This document shows positions 8,440-16,603 of a DNA stretch of 37,865 nucleotides, one piece after another. A model generated the notes under the pieces. The model was given only the letters and a program-made list of their open reading frames with translations. It was not told the DNA's origin and did not search any database. Positions within the stretch are counted from its first letter, which is position 1, and each line of letters starts with the position of its first letter. A program made the position numbers and the translations under genes. Source of the DNA: Magnetococcales bacterium (GTDB taxonomy: Bacteria; Pseudomonadota; Magnetococcia; Magnetococcales; Magnetaquicoccaceae); NCBI GenBank assembly GCA_002753095.1, contig PDZU01000025.1:1-37865 (forward strand), given 5' to 3'.

Positions 8440-10155
8440 GTGGCTGCTGACGCGCTGTTACTTGATGAAATCGCAGAAGAGGACTTTGAGGCACTGCTGG
8501 ACGAATCGTTCGGCCAGGGTATCGGCAAAGAGGGCCAGGTCGTTACTGGCACGATTATTCAGCGAGAAGGTGATGAATTTGTCATCGATGTGGGACTCAA
8601 ATCCGAGGGGCGGCTAACCATCCGGGAGTTCTATGACAGCAATGGTGTGCTGTCTGTTGGGGTGGGTGACAAGGTAGATGTTTTCGTGGAGCGTTCGGAA
8701 GATCAGAACGGTCAGGCCATTCTGTCACGCGAAAAAGCCAAACGGGAAGAGGCATGGTTGAAGCTGGAGCAGGCTTTCAACGGTCAAGAGACGGTCTACG
8801 GACGGATCATGGGCAAGGTCAAGGGTGGTTACACCGTTGACATCAATTCGTTGGCGGCCTTCCTGCCTGGTTCACAGGTGGATGTGCGTCCGGTTCACGA
8901 TATTGCCCGCCTGCAGGAAGAGGATCAGCCCTTTGACATCCTGAAGATGGATCGTCGTCGTGGCAACATTGTGGTTTCTCGCCGTGCCGTGATCGAAAAA
9001 CAGCGGGAGAGTGCGCGCAGCGCCCTGCTGGAAACCCTGCATGAGGGCATGATTCTGGACGGTGTGGTGAAAAATATCACCGACTATGGCGCCTTTGTTG
9101 ATCTGGGTGGTCTGGATGGTCTGTTGCACATCACCGACATGTCCTGGAAGCGGGTCAAGCACCCCTCCAGCGTGGTGGCGGTGGGTGATACGGTGGCGGT
9201 TCAGGTCATCAAGTTCAATGCCGACACGCAGCGCATCTCTCTGGGCATGAAACAGTTGCAGACCGATCCTTGGGAGGGCATTGGTGCCAAGTATCCGTCG
9301 GGCACCCGTTTCCGTGGTGTGGTGACCAACATTACCGACTATGGCGCCTTTGTGGAGTTGGAGTCGGGTGTGGAAGGGTTGGCGCACGTTTCCGAGTTGG
9401 CTTGGACCAAGAAAAACCTGCACCCCTCCAAAATTCTTGAGGTGGGTACAGAAGTCGATGTCATGGTGCTGGATGTGGATGCCGATCGGCGTCGCATTTC
9501 GTTGGGTCTGAAACAGTGCCAGGAGAACCCCTGGGTCGCCTTTGCCGAGAAGCATCCGGTTGGCGTCACGGTTACGGGCGAGATCAAGAACATCACCGAG
9601 TTTGGTCTGTTCATTGGCCTGGAGGGGGACATCGATGGTCTGGTACACCTTTCGGATGTCAGTTGGGACAATGCAGCGGGTGAGGACATCCTGAAGAGCT
9701 TCCAACGCGGCCAGGAGGTTGAGGCAATTGTGCTCTCCCTGGATCCGGAAAAGGAGCGCATCTCTTTGGGTTTGAAGCAGACCAGCCCAGACGGTTGGAC
9801 GGTTTGGGTTGACGAGCATCCCAAGGGCAGTGAAGTATCCGGCACGGTTATCGAGGCGGTTGCTGCTGGGGTGGTGATCCGTCTGGCCGATCAGGTCGAG
9901 GGGTTGTTGCGCAAGGGTGATTTCTCGCGGGAAGATGCCGAGGGATCCAACCTGAAGGTGGGTGAAGATATCCGGGTACAGATCACCCAGGTTGATCGGC
10001 AGAAGCGTAAGATCAGCCTCTCCATCAAGGCATTGGAAGCCGCGTTGGAGCGCAAAACGGTGCAGGAGTACACCTCGGATACCGGTGCGGCCACCAGCAG
10101 TTTGGGTGAAGCTTTGTCGCAGGCTTTGGAAAAAAGATCAGGAAGTAGCACCTAA
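8440..10155 (+). CDS. rpsA: 30S ribosomal protein S1
   Basis: S1 binds mRNA on the small ribosomal subunit and helps initiation. The 571 residues hold six S1 RNA-binding repeats. Repeats 3-5 are recognisable from the recurring N-I-T-(D/E)-(Y/F)-G motif followed by G-L-x-H-(I/V/L)-(T/S)-(D/E). The start is GTG, with an AGGTGG ribosome binding site seven bases ahead, and the protein begins M-A-A-D-A-L. Codon use is strongly biased, as expected for a highly expressed gene. It sits between cmk and ihfB, as in many Proteobacteria. Confidence 0.96.
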   Translation: MAADALLLDEIAEEDFEALLDESFGQGIGKEGQVVTGTIIQREGDEFVIDVGLKSEGRLTIREFYDSNGVLSVGVGDKVDVFVERSEDQNGQAILSREKAKREEAWLKLEQAFNGQETVYGRIMGKVKGGYTVDINSLAAFLPGSQVDVRPVHDIARLQEEDQPFDILKMDRRRGNIVVSRRAVIEKQRESARSALLETLHEGMILDGVVKNITDYGAFVDLGGLDGLLHITDMSWKRVKHPSSVVAVGDTVAVQVIKFNADTQRISLGMKQLQTDPWEGIGAKYPSGTRFRGVVTNITDYGAFVELESGVEGLAHVSELAWTKKNLHPSKILEVGTEVDVMVLDVDADRRRISLGLKQCQENPWVAFAEKHPVGVTVTGEIKNITEFGLFIGLEGDIDGLVHLSDVSWDNAAGEDILKSFQRGQEVEAIVLSLDPEKERISLGLKQTSPDGWTVWVDEHPKGSEVSGTVIEAVAAGVVIRLADQVEGLLRKGDFSREDAEGSNLKVGEDIRVQITQVDRQKRKISLSIKALEAALERKTVQEYTSDTGAATSSLGEALSQALEKRSGSST

Positions 10156-10175
10156 AACGAAAGAGAGGGAACAAC

Positions 10176-10451
10176 ATGACCAAGTCGGCCTTAATCAGCC
10201 TGATTGCCCAGCAGTTGAAGCTGTCTCGCAAGGATGCGGAAACAGCCGTCAATACCGTATTCGATTCCATTGGTCACTCACTGGAGGTGGGGAACCGGGT
10301 TGAGTTGCGGGGATTTGGTTCATTTGGCTTAAAGGAGCGGCGTTCGAGGGAAGGACGCAATCCCAAAACCGGTGAACGGGTGATGGTGGATGCCAAGCGC
10401 GTTTTGTTTTTCAAGGCCGGCAAGGCATTGCGGGAACGGGTAGACCAATAA
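10176..10451 (+). CDS. ihfB: Integration host factor beta subunit
   Basis: This DNA-bending nucleoid protein forms a heterodimer with IhfA and shapes promoters and recombination complexes. The 91 residues match the HU/IHF fold throughout: M-T-K-S-A-L-I near the start, G-F-G-S-F-x-L-K-E-R-R near 46-57 and G-R-N-P-K-T-G at 62-68, with the DNA-intercalating Pro. IhfB rather than HU is supported by the position after rpsA and the N-terminal sequence. A GAGGG ribosome binding site precedes the ATG. A large hairpin follows the stop. Confidence 0.94.
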   Translation: MTKSALISLIAQQLKLSRKDAETAVNTVFDSIGHSLEVGNRVELRGFGSFGLKERRSREGRNPKTGERVMVDAKRVLFFKAGKALRERVDQ

Positions 10452-10459
10452 TGCATACT

Positions 10460-10502
10460 GCCATTGGAGCGGGGTTGGCGCCTGTCAACCGGCTCCAATG
10501 GC
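10460..10502 (+). terminator. Large hairpin between ihfB and lapA
   Basis: The outer arms GCCATTGGAGC and GCTCCAATGGC pair perfectly, and the inner arms GGTTG and CAACC extend the stem. No U-tract follows, so this may be an attenuator, an RNA-processing site or a stabiliser separating highly expressed rpsA-ihfB from lapA-lapB, rather than a standard intrinsic terminator. Confidence 0.6.
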
Positions 10503-10571
10503 GGGCATTGGCCTGGGACTAAGCACCATGGATCCGGCAGAGTGGATGTGCTGGGGGGATCGGGATAAAGC

Positions 10572-10880
10572 ATGGTTGGGTTCTTGAACCTGTTGTTTAT
10601 TCTGGTGCTGGCCCTGATGGCAGTATTTTTTGCGGCGGCCAATCAAAAAGAGGTAAGCGTTCATTTGCCGGGCGGCTGGCTCTTTTCGGATATACCCTTG
10701 TTCGTGCTGGCTTTTATCCCTTTTTTTTTAGGATATTTGGCAGGCACTCTCTCGGCATGGAGCAGTCGTCAGACTTTTCGCAAGCAGAATGAACGGTTGC
10801 TCACCCAAAATCAAAAGCTGGAAGCTGAACTCGCCAATTTGCGCAATCAACCCCTGGATAATGACCTGCCTCTTACGTGA
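10572..10880 (+). CDS. lapA: Lipopolysaccharide assembly protein A domain protein (DUF1049)
   Basis: This small inner-membrane protein acts with LapB in controlling LPS synthesis through FtsH and LpxC in enterics. The 102 residues have two transmembrane helices (about 3-22 and 40-63) around a short periplasmic turn with N-Q-K-E-V-S-V, then a cytoplasmic coiled coil (about 68-95). Length, topology and the lapB gene 33 bases downstream fit LapA. A GGGAT-type ribosome binding site precedes the ATG. Confidence 0.88.
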   Translation: MVGFLNLLFILVLALMAVFFAAANQKEVSVHLPGGWLFSDIPLFVLAFIPFFLGYLAGTLSAWSSRQTFRKQNERLLTQNQKLEAELANLRNQPLDNDLPLT

Positions 10881-10913
10881 CAGAGGTCTCCTGAGAGCCG
10901 AAACGAGCGGACG

Positions 10914-12128
10914 ATGAAACTGGCCAATTTAATCGGTTGGGCAGCGTTGGCAATCACGGTGGGAACCGTATTGTTTCGAGCCGGGTTGCGCATGGGCCGC
11001 GACAAGATAATGCCGCGCAGCGCCATCAACCCCGGAGTTTCTGGCGCCAGTCAGAATGAAGAGACGGCTTTTTATTTTCAAGGCGTCCATTTTCTGCTGA
11101 GCGATGAGCCGGACAAGGCGATCGAAGCCTTTACGCAGGCGGTACGCATCAATACCGATACGGTCGAGATCTATCTCTCTTTGGGCAATCTGTTCCGGGC
11201 GCGCGGCGAGGTTGGTCGAGCGATTCGCATTCATCAAAATATTATTGCCAGACCAGATTTATCGGATCAAAACCGCACGGCGGCGCTGTTTGCTTTGGCG
11301 GAGGATTATCGGCAGGGTGGTTTTTTGGATCGGGCTGTGGAGGCGTATCGGCGGGTTTTGGAAGTGGATCCGGCCCATCGCAAGGCGTTGACCGGTCTGC
11401 AGGCCTTGCATGAGAGCGAGGGGCGTTGGGATTTGGCGCTGGAGGTGTTGCGGACCTTGAAGCGGGTGAGCGGCCAAGCCGATCCACGCCGTGAGGCCCA
11501 TCTTCTGTTGCGGGCTGGCCTGGAGTTGTGGGAGCAGGAAAAAAAATCAGCCAGCAGCACACCGTTGTTGCCTTCCTTGGATCCCTATTTGGCGGCCATC
11601 AAGGTTTATCCGGGCTGTGTGGAAGCCTATCGCCTTTTGGGGGAGGCGGAGCTGGAGCGTAACGCGTATGCGGCGGCCATCAAACATTTCAGCATGGTAC
11701 GTAAAACAAGACCAAGTCATCTGTTTTTATTGATTGGTCCCTTGCAGAAGGCGTTCACGCTGGCCAAAGATGACAAGGGCTTTGAGCGCATGATGCAGGA
11801 GGCGGTTGACTCTGCCACCTCTTCGCCCCGTTTGATTTTATGTTGGGGTAATATTTTGGAGGAGCAGGGGCGTTTGCAGGAGGCTGTGGCGCTGTTACGC
11901 AGTGGCGTGATCGCCCACCCGGCTTCGACCTTTTTGGCGCACCGACTGATACGGTTGTTGCGACGGCTGGGCCAATGGCAGGAGGCGTGTGAAATTGCGG
12001 ATCGCTGTTTGGATGTATTGACCGCTCGGCAACCGGTTTTTCAATGTTCACAATGTGGCTTTAAGTGCCAGGATATTTCCTGGAAATGTCCGCAGTGTCA
12101 GGTATGGGATACCATGGAGCCGTTATGA
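10914..12128 (+). CDS. lapB: Lipopolysaccharide assembly protein LapB (YciM), TPR plus rubredoxin-like zinc domain
   Basis: LapB is an inner-membrane-anchored adaptor that in enterics steers FtsH to LpxC to balance LPS and phospholipid. The 404 residues begin with one transmembrane helix (about 7-26), followed by tetratricopeptide repeats from about residue 45 to 370. They end in a rubredoxin-like zinc site with two C-x-x-C pairs (C-S-Q-C and C-P-Q-C, about 381-398), the family hallmark. It directly follows lapA and is 42 bases ahead of rpiB. Confidence 0.94.
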   Translation: MKLANLIGWAALAITVGTVLFRAGLRMGRDKIMPRSAINPGVSGASQNEETAFYFQGVHFLLSDEPDKAIEAFTQAVRINTDTVEIYLSLGNLFRARGEVGRAIRIHQNIIARPDLSDQNRTAALFALAEDYRQGGFLDRAVEAYRRVLEVDPAHRKALTGLQALHESEGRWDLALEVLRTLKRVSGQADPRREAHLLLRAGLELWEQEKKSASSTPLLPSLDPYLAAIKVYPGCVEAYRLLGEAELERNAYAAAIKHFSMVRKTRPSHLFLLIGPLQKAFTLAKDDKGFERMMQEAVDSATSSPRLILCWGNILEEQGRLQEAVALLRSGVIAHPASTFLAHRLIRLLRRLGQWQEACEIADRCLDVLTARQPVFQCSQCGFKCQDISWKCPQCQVWDTMEPL

Positions 12129-12170
12129 AAGGGCTGCCGGATATGCGGCACAGCCAGGAAGGAGTCAAGG

Positions 12171-12602
12171 ATGGTTATCGCCATTGCCAATGATCATGGT
12201 GGCACGGAGTTGAAGCGGTATCTGGTCGAGCAGTTGCGGGGTCGGGTGGGGATACAGGTTCTGGATTTTGGTGTTGCTGATTTGCAGTCAGTGGACTATC
12301 CCGCCTATGCGCAGCAGGTTTGTGCGGCGCTGCGCAGCGGAACGGCGGAGCGGGGCATTTTGCTGTGTGGCACGGGCTTGGGGATGTCGATGGCGGCCAA
12401 CCGTTTTCCGGGCATTCGGGCGGCTTTGTGCCATGATGAGTTTACGGCCCGCTTGTCCCGCCAGCATAATGATGCCAACATACTGGTGTTGGGCGGACGG
12501 GTAACCGGTACGGCGCTGGCGGCAGCCATTATGGAAACCTGGTTGATGACCCCCTTTGAAGAAGGGCGTCACCTGCGTCGTATTCAGATGATGGATGTGT
12601 AA
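12171..12602 (+). CDS. rpiB: Ribose-5-phosphate isomerase B
   Basis: RpiB interconverts ribose-5-phosphate and ribulose-5-phosphate. The 143-residue length is typical of RpiB/LacAB proteins. The phosphate-binding N-D-H-G-G stretch near residue 7 and the active-site Cys motif C-G-T-G-L-G-M-S-M-A-A-N-R near 65-77 are intact, as is H-N-D-A-N near 99-103. An AAGGAG ribosome binding site precedes the ATG. The rpiB-glyA order is common in alphaproteobacteria and deltaproteobacteria. Confidence 0.94.
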   Translation: MVIAIANDHGGTELKRYLVEQLRGRVGIQVLDFGVADLQSVDYPAYAQQVCAALRSGTAERGILLCGTGLGMSMAANRFPGIRAALCHDEFTARLSRQHNDANILVLGGRVTGTALAAAIMETWLMTPFEEGRHLRRIQMMDV

Positions 12603-12643
12603 GCGAGAGCCTACTCTCACCTTTTTTAGACCCTTAACAGAGC

Positions 12644-13987
12644 ATGAGAAGCGCAATGGCCAAATCAGGGAAATCAGCAAACAAGGCATCGTCGGAATCG
12701 CTGGCCAAGTGGACCACCAGTGATTTGAATCTACAACAGATTGATCCAGAATTGTATGGTGCCATTGCCGAGGAGTTGGGTCGGCAGCAACATCAAATTG
12801 AATTGATCGCCTCGGAAAACGTGGTCAGCCGGGCGGTGTTGCAGGCACAGGGCAGTGTGTTGACCAATAAATATGCGGAGGGGTATCCGCGCAAGCGTTA
12901 TTATGGTGGCTGCAGTTTTGTGGACAAGGCGGAAGAGTTGGCCATTGCCCGTGCCAAGAAGCTTTTTGGCTGTCAGTTTGCCAATGTGCAGCCCCACTCC
13001 GGCTCGCAAGCCAACATGGCCGCCTATCTGGCCTTGGCGAGTGCGGGCGATACCATTCTGGGCATGTCGCTGGCCGATGGTGGTCATTTGACCCATGGTG
13101 CCAAGCCTAACTTTTCTGGGCAGATTTTTAATGCCGTGCAGTATGGTTTGCACCCGGAGACAGAAAAGATCGACTATGAGCAGGTGGCGCGTTTGGCGCG
13201 GGAACACAAACCGCGTGTCATTGTTGCGGGTGCTTCCGCCTATAGTCAGATCATTGATTTTGTCAAGTTTCGCGCCATTTGTGACGAGGTGGGTGCGGCT
13301 TTGTTGGTAGACATGGCCCATTTTGCTGGTTTGGTAGCGGTGGGGGCGCATCCTTCGCCGATGCCTTATGCGGACATTGTCACCACCACCACCCACAAGA
13401 CGTTGCGTGGTCCGCGTGGTGGCATGATTTTGACCAACCGCGAAGATTTGGCCAAGAAGATTGATTCCAAAATTTTCCCCGGCATTCAGGGTGGTCCGTT
13501 GATGCATGTGATTGCGGCCAAGGCGGTGGCCTTCAAGGAGGCGCTGTCACCAGAGTACAAGAGCTATATTGAGGCCGTTTGTCGCAATGCCTGTGCTCTG
13601 GCGGATACCCTGGTCGAGCGTGGATTGCGTATTGTCTCTGGTGGCACGCAGAACCATCTGATGTTGGTGGATTTGACCTCACGGGGCATCACTGGCAAGG
13701 TGGCGGAGCACGCCTTGGAGCAGGTGGGTTTGACGTGTAACAAGAATGCCATCCCCAATGATCCGCAGAGTCCTTTTGTCACCTCTGGCATTCGTTTGGG
13801 CAGCCCGGCGGCCACCAGTCGTGGTTTTGGTGAGGAGGAGTTTCGTGAGGTAGGCCGCATGATTGTGCGTATTCTGGATTCGGCGGCTGACGCACCGAAT
13901 GGGGATCCGGCGGTGGAGATGGATGTACGTCAAGAGGTTGCGCGTTTGTGTCGCAGTTTTCCGATCTATTCGGCACCGGTGTTGTAG
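12644..13987 (+). CDS. glyA: Serine hydroxymethyltransferase
   Basis: This PLP enzyme converts serine plus tetrahydrofolate to glycine and 5,10-methylene-THF. The 447 residues carry the family motifs: E-L-I-A-S-E-N near the start, [18 protein letters not shown], and the PLP lysine in [15 protein letters not shown] second ATG four codons downstream (12656) is equally possible; neither has a strong ribosome binding site. The N-terminus is about 20 residues longer than in E. coli. It closes the plus-strand cluster and is followed by a palindromic repeat block. Confidence 0.96.
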   Translation: MRSAMAKSGKSANKASSESLAKWTTSDLNLQQIDPELYGAIAEELGRQQHQIELIASENVVSRAVLQAQGSVLTNKYAEGYPRKRYYGGCSFVDKAEELAIARAKKLFGCQFANVQPHSGSQANMAAYLALASAGDTILGMSLADGGHLTHGAKPNFSGQIFNAVQYGLHPETEKIDYEQVARLAREHKPRVIVAGASAYSQIIDFVKFRAICDEVGAALLVDMAHFAGLVAVGAHPSPMPYADIVTTTTHKTLRGPRGGMILTNREDLAKKIDSKIFPGIQGGPLMHVIAAKAVAFKEALSPEYKSYIEAVCRNACALADTLVERGLRIVSGGTQNHLMLVDLTSRGITGKVAEHALEQVGLTCNKNAIPNDPQSPFVTSGIRLGSPAATSRGFGEEEFREVGRMIVRILDSAADAPNGDPAVEMDVRQEVARLCRSFPIYSAPVL

Positions 13988-14013
13988 GAGGAAGGTTTCT
14001 ATCCAGTGTGGGT

Positions 14014-14215
14014 CCAGGGGGGGGCCCCCCCCTGGCGGGTCCAGGGCGGAGCCTTGGGAATTGGCTTTTATCTGTTGATTTTTGGCGCGCTTTTCACGAT
14101 AAGCCGATGCGTTTTTTGCATCGGCGCAGCGCGCCTAATGCGCGAATGCGACGCGTTTGCTTTCTAAAAACGCCGCACATGACAAGCAGGGCTTAAGCCC
14201 TGCACCCCGCAATAA
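14014..14215. repeat. Composite palindromic intergenic repeat block, copy 1
   Basis: The units in order are: a perfect 22-base palindrome CCA-G8-C8-TGG (14014-14035); CCAGGGC-gga-GCCTTGG (about 14041-14057); and a nested hairpin with outer arms GGCGCGC (14084-14090) and GCGCGCC (14129-14135) around GCCGATGC-loop-GCATCGGC (14103-14125). A segment with AAAAACGCCGCACAT and GCAGGGC-ttaa-GCCCTGC follows. The same units in the same order occur at 35046-35440. It lies between convergent glyA and the arsR-like gene and may act as a bidirectional terminator. Confidence 0.8.
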
Positions 14216-14243
14216 TACAAATATCAATCATAACAAATCACTA

Positions 14244-14615
14244 TCATCCCATCACCACCGGCGCGACTTTGACCGCACAACGGGCGGCGGCATTCTCCCC
14301 CACCGTCAGCAGGCGCTGTTGATCGCTGACAAAGGGCTCACAACCAGCCGCTCCGGTATTGATCGCCAAAAGCATCTTCTTGACCCACACAGGCATCTGC
14401 TCATGCAGTCGATAATAGATCCACTGCCCGGCGCGGCGATCCTGCACCATGTTGGCTTGGCGCAAGCGGGCCAGATGGCGGGATATTTTGGGTTGCGATT
14501 CATGCAGCGCCTGCTCCAACTCGCACACACATAACTCTTCGGCATGCACCAGCAGCATCAAGCAACGTAGGCGGGTTTCATCCGCCAGTGCACTCACCAC
14601 GCTTTGTACATCCAT
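14244..14615 (-). CDS. ArsR/SmtB-family metalloregulator
   Basis: This is a winged-helix repressor of the ArsR family. The E-L-C-V-C-E-L stretch at about residues 27-33 matches the alpha-3 Cys-x-Cys As(III)/metal site of ArsR proteins, and the recognition helix reads S-Q-P-K-I-S-R-H-L-A-R-L. A C-terminal extension of about 30 residues adds two more Cys. The ATG at 14615 was chosen because GGAG lies nine bases ahead; the earlier in-frame ATG (14624) abuts that GGAG. No arsenic or metal transporter is adjacent. The divergently oriented copA is 10 kb away, so its target is unknown. Confidence 0.88.
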   Translation of the reverse strand: MDVQSVVSALADETRLRCLMLLVHAEELCVCELEQALHESQPKISRHLARLRQANMVQDRRAGQWIYYRLHEQMPVWVKKMLLAINTGAAGCEPFVSDQQRLLTVGENAAARCAVKVAPVVMG

Positions 14616-14632
14616 CACAATCATCTCCGGGA

Positions 14633-14703
14633 AACGCCGCACATGACAAGCAGGGCCCAGCCCTGCACCCGCCAGGGGCGATGATCGCCCATGGAGCCCA
14701 CAA
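14633..14703. repeat. Short copy of dispersed palindromic intergenic repeat
   Basis: It contains AACGCCGCACATGACAAG, then CAGGGC-cca-GCCCTG, then CAGGGGCGATGATCGCCCATGG. The first segment matches the 3' end of the blocks at 14014 and 35046; the second half matches positions 1-60. It fills the gap between the arsR-like gene and the methyltransferase gene, both on the minus strand. Confidence 0.75.
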
Positions 14704-14735
14704 TCGTTTTGGTTTTAGGGAATGAATGGTTCGTC

Positions 14736-15773
14736 TTATTTTCTGACACCCGCCACCACCTCAATACCCATCCGCGTGCGCTGGCTGATGCGGCAATTGA
14801 GTGGCTGGAAACCATACTCCTGCAGCAGTTGATAGAGACGCGTGCGACCGAAGTTATGGTAATGGTCAATTTGGTGCCAGAAAGGATTGTTGTTTTGCGC
14901 ATCCAGTAACTGCCAGATCCGACTCTCCCGATTGGGTAACGACAACAACAATACCCCATCCTCCTGCAGCAAACGGTGCGCCGCCAGCAGATAACGCGTC
15001 GGGAAAGGAATATGCTCCAACACATCGGTCATGCTGACCACCGCACATTGTCCGTCCGGCAAGGCCAGTTCATCCAAACGACAGCAATGCGCCTCTATCC
15101 CCTGCTGCTGCAACTCCACAACCCGCTTGCGTTGCAAATCAATCCCGGTCGGCTCATACCCACACTCCCTGGCCGCATGCAACAGCGCACCATTGCCAAA
15201 CCCCACATCCAACCACCGCCCAGAACTCCGGTATTGACCCACCTGATTGACCCGATCGCCAGCCAGTATATGCATCGCCTCCAGATATTTTATGTCAACA
15301 ACCGGTTCCAACTGTTCAAACCTAAAAACAATCTGTTGCACAATCGGCTGATGGTAGCCATCGGTAAACACATGCCCACATCCCCGACAACACAACCAAG
15401 TCATCGTGGGCGGCAAAAACGGCGACGCCTGCGGCACGAATGCCCTCTGATGCTGTATCCCCCGCAACACCGGATGTGGCGACGCCAAATTGCAGAGTGG
15501 ACACGCCGTGTATAAAATACGCGAATAAACCAGATTATCGCCGACAATCTCACCAGCCAACGCCTGCGGCACCCCCCGCTTCATCAATATCTCAATAATT
15601 TGACCCGGGAAAATACCCGTGCGCAACAGATGGATGGCCAACTCAAAGATGGAGAAAAAGGTGTTGACTACGCTCTCCTCCACACCCAAACGCTGCTGCA
15701 AATGGCCATGAATCGCCGCCGAAGGAATACCCTCGTGCAACAGGCGCGTTATCTGCTTGCTGATACTGGTCAT
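14736..15773 (-). CDS. Zinc-ribbon class I SAM-dependent methyltransferase
   Basis: The 345-residue protein has three parts. Residues about 1-85 are helical and unrecognised. A probable zinc ribbon follows, with C-P-L-C at about 91-94 and C-C-R-G-C at about 127-131. Residues about 185-340 are a Rossmann methyltransferase: motif I L-D-V-G-F-G-N-G-A-L-L, acidic motif II G-I-D-L, motif IV S-M-T-D-V-L-E-H-I-P, and L-L-L-S-L-P-N. The D-V-L-E-H-I signature is typical of UbiG/BioC-like and sugar or lipid C/O-methyltransferases. AGGGAG precedes the ATG. The substrate is not evident from neighbours. Confidence 0.8.
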   Translation of the reverse strand: MTSISKQITRLLHEGIPSAAIHGHLQQRLGVEESVVNTFFSIFELAIHLLRTGIFPGQIIEILMKRGVPQALAGEIVGDNLVYSRILYTACPLCNLASPHPVLRGIQHQRAFVPQASPFLPPTMTWLCCRGCGHVFTDGYHQPIVQQIVFRFEQLEPVVDIKYLEAMHILAGDRVNQVGQYRSSGRWLDVGFGNGALLHAARECGYEPTGIDLQRKRVVELQQQGIEAHCCRLDELALPDGQCAVVSMTDVLEHIPFPTRYLLAAHRLLQEDGVLLLSLPNRESRIWQLLDAQNNNPFWHQIDHYHNFGRTRLYQLLQEYGFQPLNCRISQRTRMGIEVVAGVRK

Positions 15774-16069
15774 GACACTCCCTGAAACCCATACTCTGAA
15801 ATAGACATCTTGCCGTTTCCCTGTCGCAACGGCTTACGATAGGATACTCCATAATAGAGTATCTCCCAGTAAAACAGTGTGCAATGCCTAAAAGCTATCG
15901 CCAGCATACACGAACCCCGTGCCAGTTAGGCTGTACAGCCTGCAACAGAATAGTCGGTAAAGCACTGGACATTGTCAGGCAAAGCAAGTAGCCTGCCGCA
16001 ATGATGGTTCGTACACCGGTGCAAGCAATTGCGGATGGCTATCCACTCGATATTTCTGGAGAAGCAGCA

Positions 16070-16468
16070 ATGAGAATCGATAAAACCCTGCTGGAAAAAT
16101 CTCTTCTGTTGGCAGCGGACCTCTTTGCAGCCACCGATTCCTGCCGCCGTCTGTTGGGCGATGAACGTTTCATGGCGGAATTTTTGCCGCACCTGCAGCG
16201 GATTCAGAGCAATCTGGCCCAGGGGCCCAACCCGGATTTGGCGATGCCTTTGCTGGATGCATTGGCGTGGGGTTTTCACTCGCCGCTGCAGCCTACGCTG
16301 GAGAGCATCATCTACGCGCAGCGTTTTGACTGGCGTTTTGTCACCGGGCGCCGACGACCATTCAAGGCATTGGCCCCTGGCGCACCTGTGCCCCGCACCG
16401 TGGCGGAACTGTGGCAAATTGCCTTGCATCAGGCCAATCAGGCGCTTAGCCGCGTGACCATCTCCTGA
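16070..16468 (+). CDS. Hypothetical protein, 132 residues
   Basis: I do not recognise this protein. It is soluble and mostly helical, with no signal peptide or membrane segment, and contains L-L-L-A-A-D-L-F-A near the start and a basic G-R-R-R-P patch near residue 93. The ATG at 16070 is preferred because GGAG lies nine bases upstream; the longer reading from 16001 lacks one. It precedes the FimV-like gene by 135 bases on the same strand. The 296 bases before it (15774-16069) show no further gene. Confidence 0.6.
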   Translation: MRIDKTLLEKSLLLAADLFAATDSCRRLLGDERFMAEFLPHLQRIQSNLAQGPNPDLAMPLLDALAWGFHSPLQPTLESIIYAQRFDWRFVTGRRRPFKALAPGAPVPRTVAELWQIALHQANQALSRVTIS

Positions 16469-16603
16469 AACCCATTTAACCCATTGGTAACCCTTGTTTG
16501 TCCCTGTCAGCCATACTACACTGCGCTATTGGTTGAAGACGGGGTTGATCGTCTGCGTACTACCCTTTTCTTAGCCCTTCCCTCACTTTTGCGACTGAAG
16601 CTC

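Noticed and set aside
8872..9819. 315-codon minus-strand open frame opposite rpsA
   Set aside because: Antisense to the S1 repeats; its repetitive look only mirrors those repeats.
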